A stretch of 64,000 nt of DNA from CAYJLC01 sp044426345 (lineage in GTDB: Bacteria; Bacillota; Clostridia; Oscillospirales; Butyricicoccaceae): the NCBI GenBank assembly GCA_044426345.1, contig JAWXUP010000001.1, positions 46,183 to 110,182 of the forward strand, in the 5' to 3' direction. Positions 24,809-33,503 of the stretch are shown here, piece after piece (position 1 is the first letter of the stretch; every line of letters starts with the position of its first letter). Made by a program: the position numbers and the translations under genes. The notes under the pieces were generated by a model. It made no database searches, was not told the origin of the DNA, and worked only from the letters and a program-made list of their open reading frames with translations.

Positions 24809-25684
24809 ATGGGCTTACTTACGAATTTAATCAGTGGTTTGAGCCTTGGCAGTATATATGCGATGATAGCGCTAGGGTATACAATGGTTTATGGTATTGC
24901 TAAAATGTTAAACTTTGCGCATGGCGATGTTATTATGATCGGAGCTTTTTCTGTAATTGTTGCAGTGTCTAGCCTAGGGCTACCAGCGTGGGTTTCTTGT
25001 ATATTAGCTATAGCTATTTGTTTAATTTTCGGTATTACAATCGAAAAAATCGCATACAAACCTCTTAGAAAATCACCACCTCTTACCGTACTTATCACAG
25101 CTATCGGCGTAAGTTATTTCTTACAAAGTTTAGCGCTTTTAATCTTTGGTTCAAACCAAAAAAGTTTCCCAAAAGTAATCAATGCAGACCCACTTGTACT
25201 GGGCGACCTAACTATTCGTGCTGAATCAATTTTCACGCTAGTTTGTGGTTTTATCATTATGGCAGCTTTGACTTTATTTATCCAAAAAACTAAAATCGGT
25301 AAAGCTATGCGTGCTGTTTCAGAAGATAAAGAGGCTGCTGAACTTATGGGTATTTCAGTTAACCGAACTATCACAATTACTTTCGCAATCGGTTCAGCTT
25401 TAGCTGGCGTTGCTGGTATTTTCTTCGGTAGTACATATGGTTTCATCGGAGCATACACTGGCTCAATGCCTGGTATCAAAGCGTTTATCGCAGCCGTTTT
25501 CGGTGGTATCGGCTCAATTCCTGGAGCAATGCTTGGTGGACTTTTACTTGGTGTTATCGAAAACTTATCAAAAGCATATATTTCAACCGAGCTTTCAGAT
25601 GCAATCGTTTTTGGCGTTTTAATTTTTGTACTTGTACTTAAACCAACTGGTTTACTTGGCAAAAAAACTAATGAGAAAGTATAG
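24809..25684 (+). CDS. livH: Branched-chain amino acid-type ABC importer, permease LivH
   Basis: A 291-residue inner-membrane permease with about eight helices. The N-terminal GLSLGSIYAMIALGYTMVYG and the cytosolic coupling loop MRAVSEDKEAAELMGI are family hallmarks. It pairs with LivM to form the transmembrane channel. A long minus-strand open frame inside it is a codon shadow. AAAAAAGGAGAAGG precedes the ATG; livM starts 8 nt after its stop. Confidence 0.95.
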   Translation: MGLLTNLISGLSLGSIYAMIALGYTMVYGIAKMLNFAHGDVIMIGAFSVIVAVSSLGLPAWVSCILAIAICLIFGITIEKIAYKPLRKSPPLTVLITAIGVSYFLQSLALLIFGSNQKSFPKVINADPLVLGDLTIRAESIFTLVCGFIIMAALTLFIQKTKIGKAMRAVSEDKEAAELMGISVNRTITITFAIGSALAGVAGIFFGSTYGFIGAYTGSMPGIKAFIAAVFGGIGSIPGAMLGGLLLGVIENLSKAYISTELSDAIVFGVLIFVLVLKPTGLLGKKTNEKV

Positions 25685-25692
25685 GTGACACA

Positions 25693-26670
25693 ATGAAATT
25701 AAATAAAACAAGTAGAAACAATTTAATAACTTACGCTTTGGTACTTATATCTTTTGCAATAATTTTTGCTATGGATTCATTTGGACTTACAAGCCGTCAA
25801 ATGCAATCTCTTTTAGTTCCAGTTTGTATTAACATAATTTTGGCAATATCTCTAAACTTAGTGGTTGGTTTCTTAGGCGAATTATCGCTTGGACACGCAG
25901 GTTTTATGTCAGTTGGTGCATACTCAGGCTGTTTATTTTCAATTTATATGGACGGTATAATTCCTGATATGTTACGTTTTCCTGCAGCAATGTTAGTTGG
26001 TGGTATCGTAGCTGGTATTTTCGGTCTTATAGTAGGTATTCCTGTTCTTCGACTAAAAGGTGACTACCTTGCGATTGTAACACTTGCGTTCGGTGAAATC
26101 GTGCGTTCTATAATCATAAATCTAGGTATCACTGGTGGTGCGGCTGGTTTGAAAGGCACTCCTCGTGACAGTACGTTTGTAATCGCGTTTGTTGTGCTTA
26201 TGATTACATTAATTTTTATTACAAACATAACAAACTCACGTGATGGACGTGCTATAACAAGTATTCGTGACAACAAAATCGCTGCCGAAGCTTGTGGACT
26301 TAACGTAAATTATTATAAATTAATGGTTTTCGTAGTTGCTGCTTTCTTCGCAGGTATTGCTGGTGTTATTTACGGACATAACTTATCAGTTGTAACTGCA
26401 TCTGTTTTTGACTACAATAAATCAATCGAAATCTTAGTTATCGTAGTTTTAGGTGGTATGGGTAGCATCAGAGGTTCTATAATTTCTGCAGTACTTATAA
26501 CTGTTTTACCAGAGGCACTTCGCGGTTTACAAGACTACAGAATGTTAATTTACGCTGTGTTATTAATCATTGTAATGCTAGTATCTTCAGCAGAACAATT
26601 TGCTGGTTTACGTGCAAAACTTGATATCAAAAATTTAAGAAAAGCTACAAAAAAAGAGGAGGTGCAATAA
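25693..26670 (+). CDS. livM: Branched-chain amino acid-type ABC importer, permease LivM
   Basis: A 325-residue permease, with about nine hydrophobic helices and conserved NLVVGFLGELSLGHAGFMSVGAYS split near residues 55-80, LRLKGDYLAIVTLAFGEI (about 118-136) and the coupling loop SIRDNKIAAEACGLN. It partners LivH. Start ATG after GGTGACACA; the gene ends directly at livG. Confidence 0.95.
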   Translation: MKLNKTSRNNLITYALVLISFAIIFAMDSFGLTSRQMQSLLVPVCINIILAISLNLVVGFLGELSLGHAGFMSVGAYSGCLFSIYMDGIIPDMLRFPAAMLVGGIVAGIFGLIVGIPVLRLKGDYLAIVTLAFGEIVRSIIINLGITGGAAGLKGTPRDSTFVIAFVVLMITLIFITNITNSRDGRAITSIRDNKIAAEACGLNVNYYKLMVFVVAAFFAGIAGVIYGHNLSVVTASVFDYNKSIEILVIVVLGGMGSIRGSIISAVLITVLPEALRGLQDYRMLIYAVLLIIVMLVSSAEQFAGLRAKLDIKNLRKATKKEEVQ

Positions 26671-27498
26671 ATGTCAGTTGTAAAAGTATACGAAGAACGT
26701 TTGCTGCGTCCTCAAGATGTTGATAAATCTCCAGTTTTACAAACTCGTGGATTAGGTATAGATTTCGGTGGACTTACAGCAGTTAACGATTTTACCGTTA
26801 GTATTGGTCGAACTGAAATTTGTGGACTTATCGGACCAAATGGTGCTGGTAAAACAACAATTTTCAACCTGCTTACTAGCGTTTATCAACCAACTCGTGG
26901 AGCTGTCATCGTTGATGGTATCGACACTAAAGGAAAAAGAGTTGACCAAGTTAATAAACTTGGTGTTGCTCGTACTTTCCAAAATATCAGATTATTCTCA
27001 AATATGACTGTGTTAGACAACGTTAAAATTGGTCTTTCAAACAGTATGAAAACTAATTTATTGTCATCTTTCACACATTTATTTACATACAAAAGAGAAG
27101 AAAAAGTCGCAAATGAACGTGCATTAGAACTTTTAGACGTTTTCGATATGCGTGACAAAGCCGATAGCCTTGCAGGTTCGCTACCTTATGGTGACCAACG
27201 TCGTTTGGAGATCATTCGTGCTCTTGCTACAAATCCTTGCATTTTACTTCTTGACGAACCAGCAGCAGGTATGAATCCATCAGAAACTGCATCGCTTATG
27301 GATAATATCCGTAAAATTCGTGATACATTCCAAATTGCAGTAGTGTTAATCGAGCATGATATGAGCTTGGTTATGGGTATTTGCGAAACTATTGCAGTTA
27401 TCAATTATGGTCAAATTATCGCACGTGGAACGCCTGATGAAATCAAAAATGATCCAGCTGTTATCGAGGCATATCTAGGGAAGAAGGTGGAAGAATAA
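26671..27498 (+). CDS. livG: Branched-chain amino acid-type ABC importer, ATPase LivG
   Basis: A 275-residue ATP-binding subunit. Walker A GPNGAGKTT, the family-specific VARTFQNIRLFSNMTVLDNV, Walker B LLLDEPAAGMNP and H-loop EHDMSLV are intact; the usual LSGG signature reads LPYGDQRR, as is common in LivG. The first 25 residues before the ABC domain are a short extra leader. The ATG immediately follows the livM stop, with GAGGAGG overlapping the end of livM, so translation is coupled. Confidence 0.95.
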   Translation: MSVVKVYEERLLRPQDVDKSPVLQTRGLGIDFGGLTAVNDFTVSIGRTEICGLIGPNGAGKTTIFNLLTSVYQPTRGAVIVDGIDTKGKRVDQVNKLGVARTFQNIRLFSNMTVLDNVKIGLSNSMKTNLLSSFTHLFTYKREEKVANERALELLDVFDMRDKADSLAGSLPYGDQRRLEIIRALATNPCILLLDEPAAGMNPSETASLMDNIRKIRDTFQIAVVLIEHDMSLVMGICETIAVINYGQIIARGTPDEIKNDPAVIEAYLGKKVEE

Positions 27499-28196
27499 TG
27501 CTTAAAGTAAATGATATTAACGTATTTTATGGCAAAATCCACGCTATTAAAGGTGTTTCTTTCGAAGTTCACGAAGGCGAAATCGTGTCACTTATCGGTG
27601 CAAATGGTGCTGGTAAATCTACTATTTTGAAAACAATTTCTGGATTACTTCATTCAAAAGGTGGTTCTGTTGAGTTTTTAGGCGAAGATATTTCTACAAT
27701 CGAACCCTTCAAATTAGTGCCAAAAGGACTTGCACACGTTCCAGAAGGCAGACGTATTTTCCTTCAAATGACCGTACTTGAAAACCTAGAAATGGGCGCA
27801 TATATAAGAAATGACAACATAGACGCAGACATTGCTGATATTTTCAAACGTTTCCCACGTCTTGAAGAGCGTAAATCACAAATTGCTGGTACATTATCTG
27901 GTGGTGAGCAACAAATGCTGGCAATGGGTCGTGCGATGATGAGCAAACCAAAACTACTTATTTTAGATGAGCCATCAATGGGTCTTGCGCCTATTTTGGT
28001 AGCTCAAATTTTCGAAATCATCAAAGAACTTCACGCATCAGGAACTACGATTTTACTTGTAGAACAAAACGCTGAAATGGCGTTAAAAGTAGCTGACAGA
28101 GCGTATGTTTTAGAATCAGGAAATATCACACTTTCTGGTACTGGTAAAGAGCTTGCGACTAGCGAAAGCGTTAAAAAAGCTTATCTTGGTGGATAA
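27498..28196 (+). CDS. livF: Branched-chain amino acid-type ABC importer, ATPase LivF
   Basis: A 232-residue ATP-binding subunit with Walker A GANGAGKST, signature LSGGEQQMLAMGRAMMS, Walker B LILDEPSMGLAP and H-loop-type VEQN. It forms a heterodimer with LivG. Its ATG overlaps the livG stop by one base (AATAATG). A strong terminator follows. Confidence 0.95.
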   Translation: MLKVNDINVFYGKIHAIKGVSFEVHEGEIVSLIGANGAGKSTILKTISGLLHSKGGSVEFLGEDISTIEPFKLVPKGLAHVPEGRRIFLQMTVLENLEMGAYIRNDNIDADIADIFKRFPRLEERKSQIAGTLSGGEQQMLAMGRAMMSKPKLLILDEPSMGLAPILVAQIFEIIKELHASGTTILLVEQNAEMALKVADRAYVLESGNITLSGTGKELATSESVKKAYLGG

Positions 28197-28202
28197 AATT
28201 AT

Positions 28203-28240
28203 ACAGCCTGTTACCGATTTGGTAGCAGGCTGTTTTTTTG
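28203..28240 (+). terminator. Terminator of the liv operon
   Basis: Stem ACAGCCTG/CAGGCTGT with inner TACC/GGTA, then seven T. Confidence 0.85.
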
Positions 28241-28302
28241 TTATGAAAATTGTAGGTATACTGCTATGCAGAGGCGAACGTACTATTAATATGACTGTTT
28301 GT

Positions 28303-28335
28303 GATAAAAAAAAGGTGGAAGTAAACTCCCACCTT
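28303..28335 (-). terminator. Terminator of the tyrS-DUF4250 operon
   Basis: Minus-strand stem AAGGTGG/CCACCTT with a 10-nt loop, then eight T. It lies about 85 nt past the DUF4250 stop. Confidence 0.8.
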
Positions 28336-28384
28336 AAAATTATGTCCAAATTATACTTAACGAGACCCTACATAATATAAAATC

Positions 28385-28407
28385 CCTTTTATCTTTAATT
28401 GAGATAA
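28385..28407. repeat. 23-bp dispersed element, copy 1
   Basis: CCTTTTATCTTTAATTG followed by AGATAA; 22 of 23 bases match 46978-47000. It contains the imperfect palindrome TTATC..GATAA. Function unknown. Confidence 0.5.
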
Positions 28408-28419
28408 AATTATAACATT

Positions 28420-28596
28420 CTAACGAAATCTTTTTTGCTCTTTATCAAATTTATAGCCAATACTTGCTAATTTTTCGCATAAATCTTGCAAATTCACGTT
28501 TTCTTGCTCGCAAAAATCTTCTAGAGAATCGTAAAAATCGCGAAGTTTGGTATTAACAACGCTCAAAAGCATCATTGGGTCATTTGGTAAACTCAT
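28420..28596 (-). CDS. DUF4250 domain protein (58 residues)
   Basis: A complete small gene. The protein begins MSLPNDPMMLLSVVNTKLRD and ends GYKFDKEQKRFR, matching the DUF4250 family of Firmicutes in length and in the N-terminal P-x-DPxMLLSxVNTKLRD and C-terminal GYxFDxExxRFR patterns. Function is unknown; it is cytosolic and charged. It starts 9 nt after the tyrS stop, with AGGA before the ATG, and is followed by an intrinsic terminator, so it is the second gene of the tyrS operon and would be under T-box control. Confidence 0.85.
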   Translation of the reverse strand: MSLPNDPMMLLSVVNTKLRDFYDSLEDFCEQENVNLQDLCEKLASIGYKFDKEQKRFR

Positions 28597-28605
28597 CGCA
28601 GTTTC

Positions 28606-29832
28606 CTACTTCACAATTACTTTGTGGAATGCTTTTTTACCTTTTTTTATAACGATTTCGCCATCTTTAAAGTCATCTTTTGCAACTAAAGCGTTAACGT
28701 CAGTAACTTTCACTCCGTCAATTGAAACACCGCCACCTTGAATATTACGACGTGCTTCGCTTTTTGAAGGCATAAGTTTTGTAATCACTAATAAGTCAAG
28801 AACCGATACTGAACCGTCTGTAAAGTTCGAATCATCAATTTCAGTTGTAGGCATATTTTCAGATACTCCACCGCCAGCAAAAATTGCTTTTGCAGCCTCT
28901 AAAGCTTTGTCAGCCTCTTCAACACCGTGAACCATTTGAGTTAATTCGTGAGCTAATTTTTCCTTAGCAGAATTAAGTTCGGCACCTTCCAATTTCTCGA
29001 AAGTTGCAATTTCATCAAGTGGCATAAACGTAAGCATTTTCATAACTTTCACTACGTCAGCATCATTAATATTTCTCCAATATTGGAAAAATTCGAACGG
29101 AGAAGTTTTGTTAGGGTCAAGCCAAACAGCACCAGACTGAGTTTTACCCATTTTTTTGCCTTCTGAGTTCATAAGCAGTGTAATCGTCATTGCATAGGCA
29201 TCTTTTGAAAGTTTGCGACGGATAAGGTCTGTACCACCAAGCATATTGCTCCATTGGTCATCCCCACCAAATTGCATATTACAACCATACGTTCTAAATA
29301 ATTCTAAGAAATCGTAAGACTGCATAATCATGTAGTTAAACTCGAAAAATGAAAGTCCTTTTTCCATTCTTTGTTTATAACATTCAGCACGTAACATATT
29401 ATTTACAGAGAAACACGCACCAACTTCGCGTAAAAGTTCAACGTAGTTTAGTTTTAAAAGCCAATCTGCGTTGTTTACCATAATAGCTTTACCTTCACCG
29501 AATTCGATAAAACGTTCCATTTGTTTTTTAAAACACGCGATATTATGGTCAATAGTTTCCTCTGTCATCATATTTCTCATATCAGTTCTGCCAGAAGGGT
29601 CGCCAATCATACCAGTACCACCACCAAGAAGTGCGATAGGTTTGTTGCCATGCATTTGCATACGTTTCATCAGGCAAAGTGCCATAAAATGTCCAACGTG
29701 CAGACTGTCCGCAGTAGGATCAAAACCGATGTAAAAAGTTGCTTTACCAGTGTTAATTAATTCTTTGATTTCATCTTCGTCTGTAACTTGCGCGATTAGT
29801 CCACGAGCTACTAATTCTTCGTATAACGTCAT
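28606..29832 (-). CDS. tyrS: Tyrosyl-tRNA synthetase
   Basis: A 408-residue class I synthetase that charges tRNA-Tyr. Visible are FYIGFDPTADSLHVGHF (HIGH motif as HVGH), the tyrosine-binding YxxMQSYDFLEL and QFGGDDQW, the KMSKS-like loop KKMGKT, and a C-terminal S4 RNA-binding domain (SEARRNIQGGGVSIDG). The ATG at 29832 follows AAGGAG at 7 nt and is preferred to an in-frame start at 29865, which lies inside the T-box terminator region. Controlled by the upstream T-box. Confidence 0.96.
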   Translation of the reverse strand: MTLYEELVARGLIAQVTDEDEIKELINTGKATFYIGFDPTADSLHVGHFMALCLMKRMQMHGNKPIALLGGGTGMIGDPSGRTDMRNMMTEETIDHNIACFKKQMERFIEFGEGKAIMVNNADWLLKLNYVELLREVGACFSVNNMLRAECYKQRMEKGLSFFEFNYMIMQSYDFLELFRTYGCNMQFGGDDQWSNMLGGTDLIRRKLSKDAYAMTITLLMNSEGKKMGKTQSGAVWLDPNKTSPFEFFQYWRNINDADVVKVMKMLTFMPLDEIATFEKLEGAELNSAKEKLAHELTQMVHGVEEADKALEAAKAIFAGGGVSENMPTTEIDDSNFTDGSVSVLDLLVITKLMPSKSEARRNIQGGGVSIDGVKVTDVNALVAKDDFKDGEIVIKKGKKAFHKVIVK

Positions 29833-29863
29833 TTTATTTCTCCTTATTTTCCTTCGCAGGGAC

Positions 29864-30122
29864 AAAAAAACTCCCCTGCTTTAAATATAGCAGAGGACGG
29901 AAATTCCGTGGTACCACCTCAATTTACTATAACTTTTCAGCTATAGCCTTACAGACTCAAAAAGTCCTAGCACTGTAACGTGTGCACACGACTTACCCTA
30001 CTGAAATCAAGTCCGTTCAGGCAGCAACTCCAAAATGTATTTCAACGCACTAACTACTCGTTCACACCAACCACAAGCTCTCTGAAAGCATCACGCATTT
30101 ACTTCTTTTCTTCAATGTCTTT
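29864..30122 (-). promoter_or_regulatory. Tyrosine T-box leader
   Basis: T-box riboswitch upstream of tyrS. Stem I includes AGAGAGCTTGTGG and GGTGTGAACGAG (distal part); the likely specifier is UAC (Tyr) at 30039-30037, in GAAATACATTTTGGAG. The T-box sequence GAGGTGGTACCACGG lies at 29920-29906. The terminator stem CTCTGCT/AGCAGGGG with seven T is at 29864-29897. Uncharged tRNA-Tyr would favour the antiterminator and read-through into tyrS and the DUF4250 gene. Stem II details were not fully folded. Confidence 0.9.
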
Positions 30123-30128
30123 AATTCA

Positions 30129-30157
30129 ATTATACAGCCTTTTAGCAAATCTGTCAA
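30129..30157 (-). promoter_or_regulatory. Promoter of the tyrS operon
   Basis: Minus-strand TTGACA, 17-nt spacer, TATAAT: consensus boxes directly upstream of the T-box. Confidence 0.8.
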
Positions 30158-30261
30158 TATTTTTTCTATTTTTTCAGTTTAGTTGACAGTAAAAAGTACT
30201 ATTAATAATTATCTTTTTATTAATTATACTATTCTGTTTAAAATTTTCTTTAATACCCCTA

Positions 30262-30301
30262 TTATCCAAAATTTTATAGGGTGTCTTATCCAAAATTTTA
30301 T
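30262..30301. repeat. 16-bp direct repeat in an A/T-rich gap
   Basis: TTATCCAAAATTTTAT at 30262-30277 and again at 30286-30301, 24 bp apart. The 345-nt gap 30187-30532 otherwise shows nothing recognisable; no convincing intrinsic terminator for recN was found in it. Confidence 0.5.
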
Positions 30302-30532
30302 GCAAGATATAAAAATTTTTATCTAAAACTATCCAATTTCACTATTTTCGGCTAAATTTCCAACCAATTTACATAGCTTTACAAAATCCAAGACGTCGTT
30401 ATAAATTTCAGTGTGTCTGTTAATATGTCAATTATTCTTATTTTTTTAAAAAACTTATTGTAAAATACAGTACAATTATCTCGTTTTACCATTACTCAAC
30501 TTAGGTTTTCGGCAGGAGGAAATCCCCCTACC

Positions 30533-32206
30533 CTAAATTTTATATTTTTCAGCGTTTGAAATCAATTCTTCTGCATTTAAAATCGAAGTGTCAGTTATAT
30601 CGTCACCACCGATAATTCTTGCGATTTCTTGTTTTCTCTGCTCGCTATTCATTTTAGTAATTTGAGTGAACGTTTTTTCTTCCGTATGAGATTTATTAAT
30701 CAAATAATGAGCATCAGCCATAGCTGCAATGCTCGCTAAATGTGTTACACAAAGCACTTGCTTTTTACCTGCTACATCGTAGAGTTTACGTGCTATTTTC
30801 GCACCAGCACGCCCAGAAACACCTGTGTCAATTTCATCAAAAATCAACGTTCCAACCTCTTCATTTTGCGATAATATATTTTTAATTGCAAGCATAATTC
30901 GAGACAATTCACCACCTGATGCGATTTTAGAAAGTGGTTTCAAAGTATCTCCACTATTGGTTGCAATCATAAAAGACACATTGTCAATACCAGTTGCTCC
31001 AAGCTTTCCAGAAGGGTCTACAGCGACCTTAAATTTCACTTTGTCCATATCTAATGTGGACAATTCTGAAATTATAGCTTTCTCTAGAACTTCTGCATCA
31101 TTTTTACGTTTTTGAGACAATTTTTTACCGATTTCAATTAACTCAACTCTGCTTTTTTTATAACTATTTTCTAGTTCTTCAATAGATTTATCAATATTAG
31201 AAAGCTTTGAAAATTCATCTTTTGCGCTCTCATAAGTCTCCAAAACTATTTCCAAGCTACCACCGTATTTTCTTTTTATGGAATAAATCAAATCCAAACG
31301 TTCTTCGATATGTTCGATATCATCAGCATCAAAATCCATATCCGTGATTACTGTGCTAACTGCTGAAGAAAGTTCTTCAATTTGATATTTAATATCTTCA
31401 CTTTTTTCGTAAAATAACCTAAAATTATCAGAAATTTCAGAAATTTGCGATAAATTATGTGCTGTTCTATGCATTAAGTCAAATGCATTAGTTTCGCCTT
31501 CACTCAGATTTTGATATACAACCGATAACGTACGCGCTGTTTTTTCGAAGTTCTCAAAGACTTGTTTTTTCTGGCGAAGTTCATCTTCTTCTGATAGTGA
31601 AATATCAGCAAGTTCAATTTCTTCAATCAAATATTTCAAATATTCAAGTCTATCCTCGATTTTCGTATTATCGTCAACAAGTGATTTAAGTTGCTTCTTA
31701 ATATCGTAATATTCAGTATATTTTGTATGATATTGCGTCAAAATCTTGTAATTTTCACCAAAACTATCCAAAAAGTTCACGTGATAAACGTCAGATAGCA
31801 ATTTTTGTCCATCATGCTGACCATGAATATTTATAAGATACGGTGCAATTTCCTTCAATACGCTCGCTGTTACAGGTTGCATATTAATTCTACACACGCT
31901 TTTTCCATCGTGAGATACCTCGCGTTTTATGTGTAAATTATCATCTGCAATTTCCAATCCGTAGCCGTCTAAAATATCCACAACGACTTGAGGTATATCG
32001 CAAAAAACACCCAAAACGGTACCTTTTTTATTACCATAACGCACAACATCGCGTGAAATTCTTTGCCCCAAAAGTGCACTTATTGAATCAATTATAATGG
32101 ACTTACCAGCTCCCGTTTCACCAGTTAGGACGTTAAACCCACTAGAAAATTCGATTTCGCACTTTTCTATTACAGCCATATTTTCTATGTGAATAAGCGA
32201 TAGCAT
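30533..32206 (-). CDS. recN: DNA repair protein RecN
   Basis: A 557-residue SMC-like ATPase: N-terminal Walker A GETGAGKSIIIDS (about 31-43), long coiled-coil arms (about 165-360), and C-terminal signature LSRIMLAIKNIL and Walker B LIFDEIDTGVSGRAG. It gathers DNA ends in double-strand-break repair. Its position after argR is conserved across Firmicutes. It is the last gene of the long minus-strand cluster; argR ends 9 nt upstream. Confidence 0.96.
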   Translation of the reverse strand: MLSLIHIENMAVIEKCEIEFSSGFNVLTGETGAGKSIIIDSISALLGQRISRDVVRYGNKKGTVLGVFCDIPQVVVDILDGYGLEIADDNLHIKREVSHDGKSVCRINMQPVTASVLKEIAPYLINIHGQHDGQKLLSDVYHVNFLDSFGENYKILTQYHTKYTEYYDIKKQLKSLVDDNTKIEDRLEYLKYLIEEIELADISLSEEDELRQKKQVFENFEKTARTLSVVYQNLSEGETNAFDLMHRTAHNLSQISEISDNFRLFYEKSEDIKYQIEELSSAVSTVITDMDFDADDIEHIEERLDLIYSIKRKYGGSLEIVLETYESAKDEFSKLSNIDKSIEELENSYKKSRVELIEIGKKLSQKRKNDAEVLEKAIISELSTLDMDKVKFKVAVDPSGKLGATGIDNVSFMIATNSGDTLKPLSKIASGGELSRIMLAIKNILSQNEEVGTLIFDEIDTGVSGRAGAKIARKLYDVAGKKQVLCVTHLASIAAMADAHYLINKSHTEEKTFTQITKMNSEQRKQEIARIIGGDDITDTSILNAEELISNAEKYKI

Positions 32207-32215
32207 AAAATTCTC

Positions 32216-32668
32216 CTAAGATAGCATTTTTTTAGTTGTATTTGCAAAAATTTGCGCAGCTTCATTATCTTTCATCGCGATAAAAACAGTGTCGTCACCA
32301 GCTAGAGAACCAACTATTTCATCACTTTTTAGTGAATCGATAGATGCAGCCGCTGCACTGCCTAGGCCTGGTAAAGTTTTAACTACAACTATATTTTGTG
32401 CAATATCTATTTTAATAACACTTTCTTTGAATATTTTTTTCAAACGAACTGAAAAACTACCATCACCAGTAGAAGATGCAACCGCATATTTTGAAATTCC
32501 AGCAGGTGTAGTAGATTTTACCAATCGTAGCTCTTTAATATCGCGCGATACAGTTGCTTGAGTTGTTTCAAAACCTGCCTCAAGTAGTTTCGCAGTAAGT
32601 TCCTCTTGCGTTTCGATTTCACATTTGTCAATAAGTTCGATAATTTTGGCTTGTCTTCTAAATTTCAT
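32216..32668 (-). CDS. argR: Arginine repressor ArgR/AhrC
   Basis: A 150-residue arginine-responsive regulator: N-terminal winged helix (about 1-70; TQATVSRDIKELRLVK) and C-terminal hexamerisation/arginine-binding domain with LPGLGSAAAASIDSL and GDDTVFIA. It represses arginine synthesis and activates catabolism in Firmicutes. It sits between nadK and recN as in most Clostridia; no arg operon is in the window. Confidence 0.95.
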   Translation of the reverse strand: MKFRRQAKIIELIDKCEIETQEELTAKLLEAGFETTQATVSRDIKELRLVKSTTPAGISKYAVASSTGDGSFSVRLKKIFKESVIKIDIAQNIVVVKTLPGLGSAAAASIDSLKSDEIVGSLAGDDTVFIAMKDNEAAQIFANTTKKMLS

Positions 32669-32672
32669 AAAT

Positions 32673-33500
32673 CTAACCTCCTATTTTTCGTTTTAAAACG
32701 TTAAAAAATGTTGTACCCTTTACTCTAATAAAAGGTATGTAATCGTTTGATTTTCTTATTTTTATTATATCATTAGGGTTAATTCGCACATTATTATTCC
32801 CATCTACAGCAATATATGCTATATTTTGGTTTCTTTCTTCAACTTTTATGGTAATTTCTCGACTTGTTGAAAAAACAAAAGATTTACCACTAAGTTTATG
32901 TGAGCAAATTGGCGTCACGCAAATAGCCTCTAATTCTGGCTCAACAATTGGTCCTCCGGCTGACATTGAATACGCTGTAGAACCCGTTGGAGTAGCAATT
33001 ATAACTCCATCTCCATCAAAATTCAAAGCAGTTTTCCCGTCCGAAAGTACCTCAATATTTACAACTCGAAATGAGTTTTCAGTTTTGACAATTACATCAT
33101 TTAGCGCAACTTCTTTAACAATTTGAATACCGTTTCGTATAATTTCAAGGTCTAGAATCATACGTTTATCTAAATAAAAATCACCTCGAAAGATATTTTC
33201 AAGATATTCTAGCTCTGTAATTTCAAGCTCTGTCAAAAACCCTAAATGACCTAAATTTATTCCCAAAATAGGTATATTTTTGCACTTATTAATGGCTGTA
33301 AGCATAGTGCCATCGCCACCGAGCGTAATTATCATCGAACCTTTAAAATCTTTTATGTCAGTATTTTTCACACCATCTATTTTGCAATCATTTGGAACAA
33401 AAACCTCGACATCAAACTGCGATAACTTACAAAGTATAGTTAAAATTGCGTCGTGCATATCACCTTTTGACATATTTGGATATAAAAATATACTTTTCAT
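32673..33500 (-). CDS. nadK: NAD kinase
   Basis: A 275-residue NAD kinase making NADP from NAD and ATP or polyphosphate. The GGDGTML motif is at 61-67, followed by NLGHLGFL and the NAD-binding DGDGVIIATPTGSTAYSMS (split around residues 160-180). Length is normal. The start lies 3 nt after the tlyA stop; ArgR follows after 4 nt. Confidence 0.95.
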   Translation of the reverse strand: MKSIFLYPNMSKGDMHDAILTILCKLSQFDVEVFVPNDCKIDGVKNTDIKDFKGSMIITLGGDGTMLTAINKCKNIPILGINLGHLGFLTELEITELEYLENIFRGDFYLDKRMILDLEIIRNGIQIVKEVALNDVIVKTENSFRVVNIEVLSDGKTALNFDGDGVIIATPTGSTAYSMSAGGPIVEPELEAICVTPICSHKLSGKSFVFSTSREITIKVEERNQNIAYIAVDGNNNVRINPNDIIKIRKSNDYIPFIRVKGTTFFNVLKRKIGG

Positions 33501-33503
33501 AAA

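Noticed and set aside
25114..25662. Minus-strand open frame of 182 codons
   Set aside because: It lies wholly inside livH on the other strand; composition reflects the biased codon use of livH.
28203..28240. Riboswitch or attenuator after livF
   Set aside because: It is a simple stem followed by T7 at an operon end, so an ordinary terminator.
29980..30186. Plus-strand open frame of 68 codons
   Set aside because: It is antisense to the T-box leader of tyrS.
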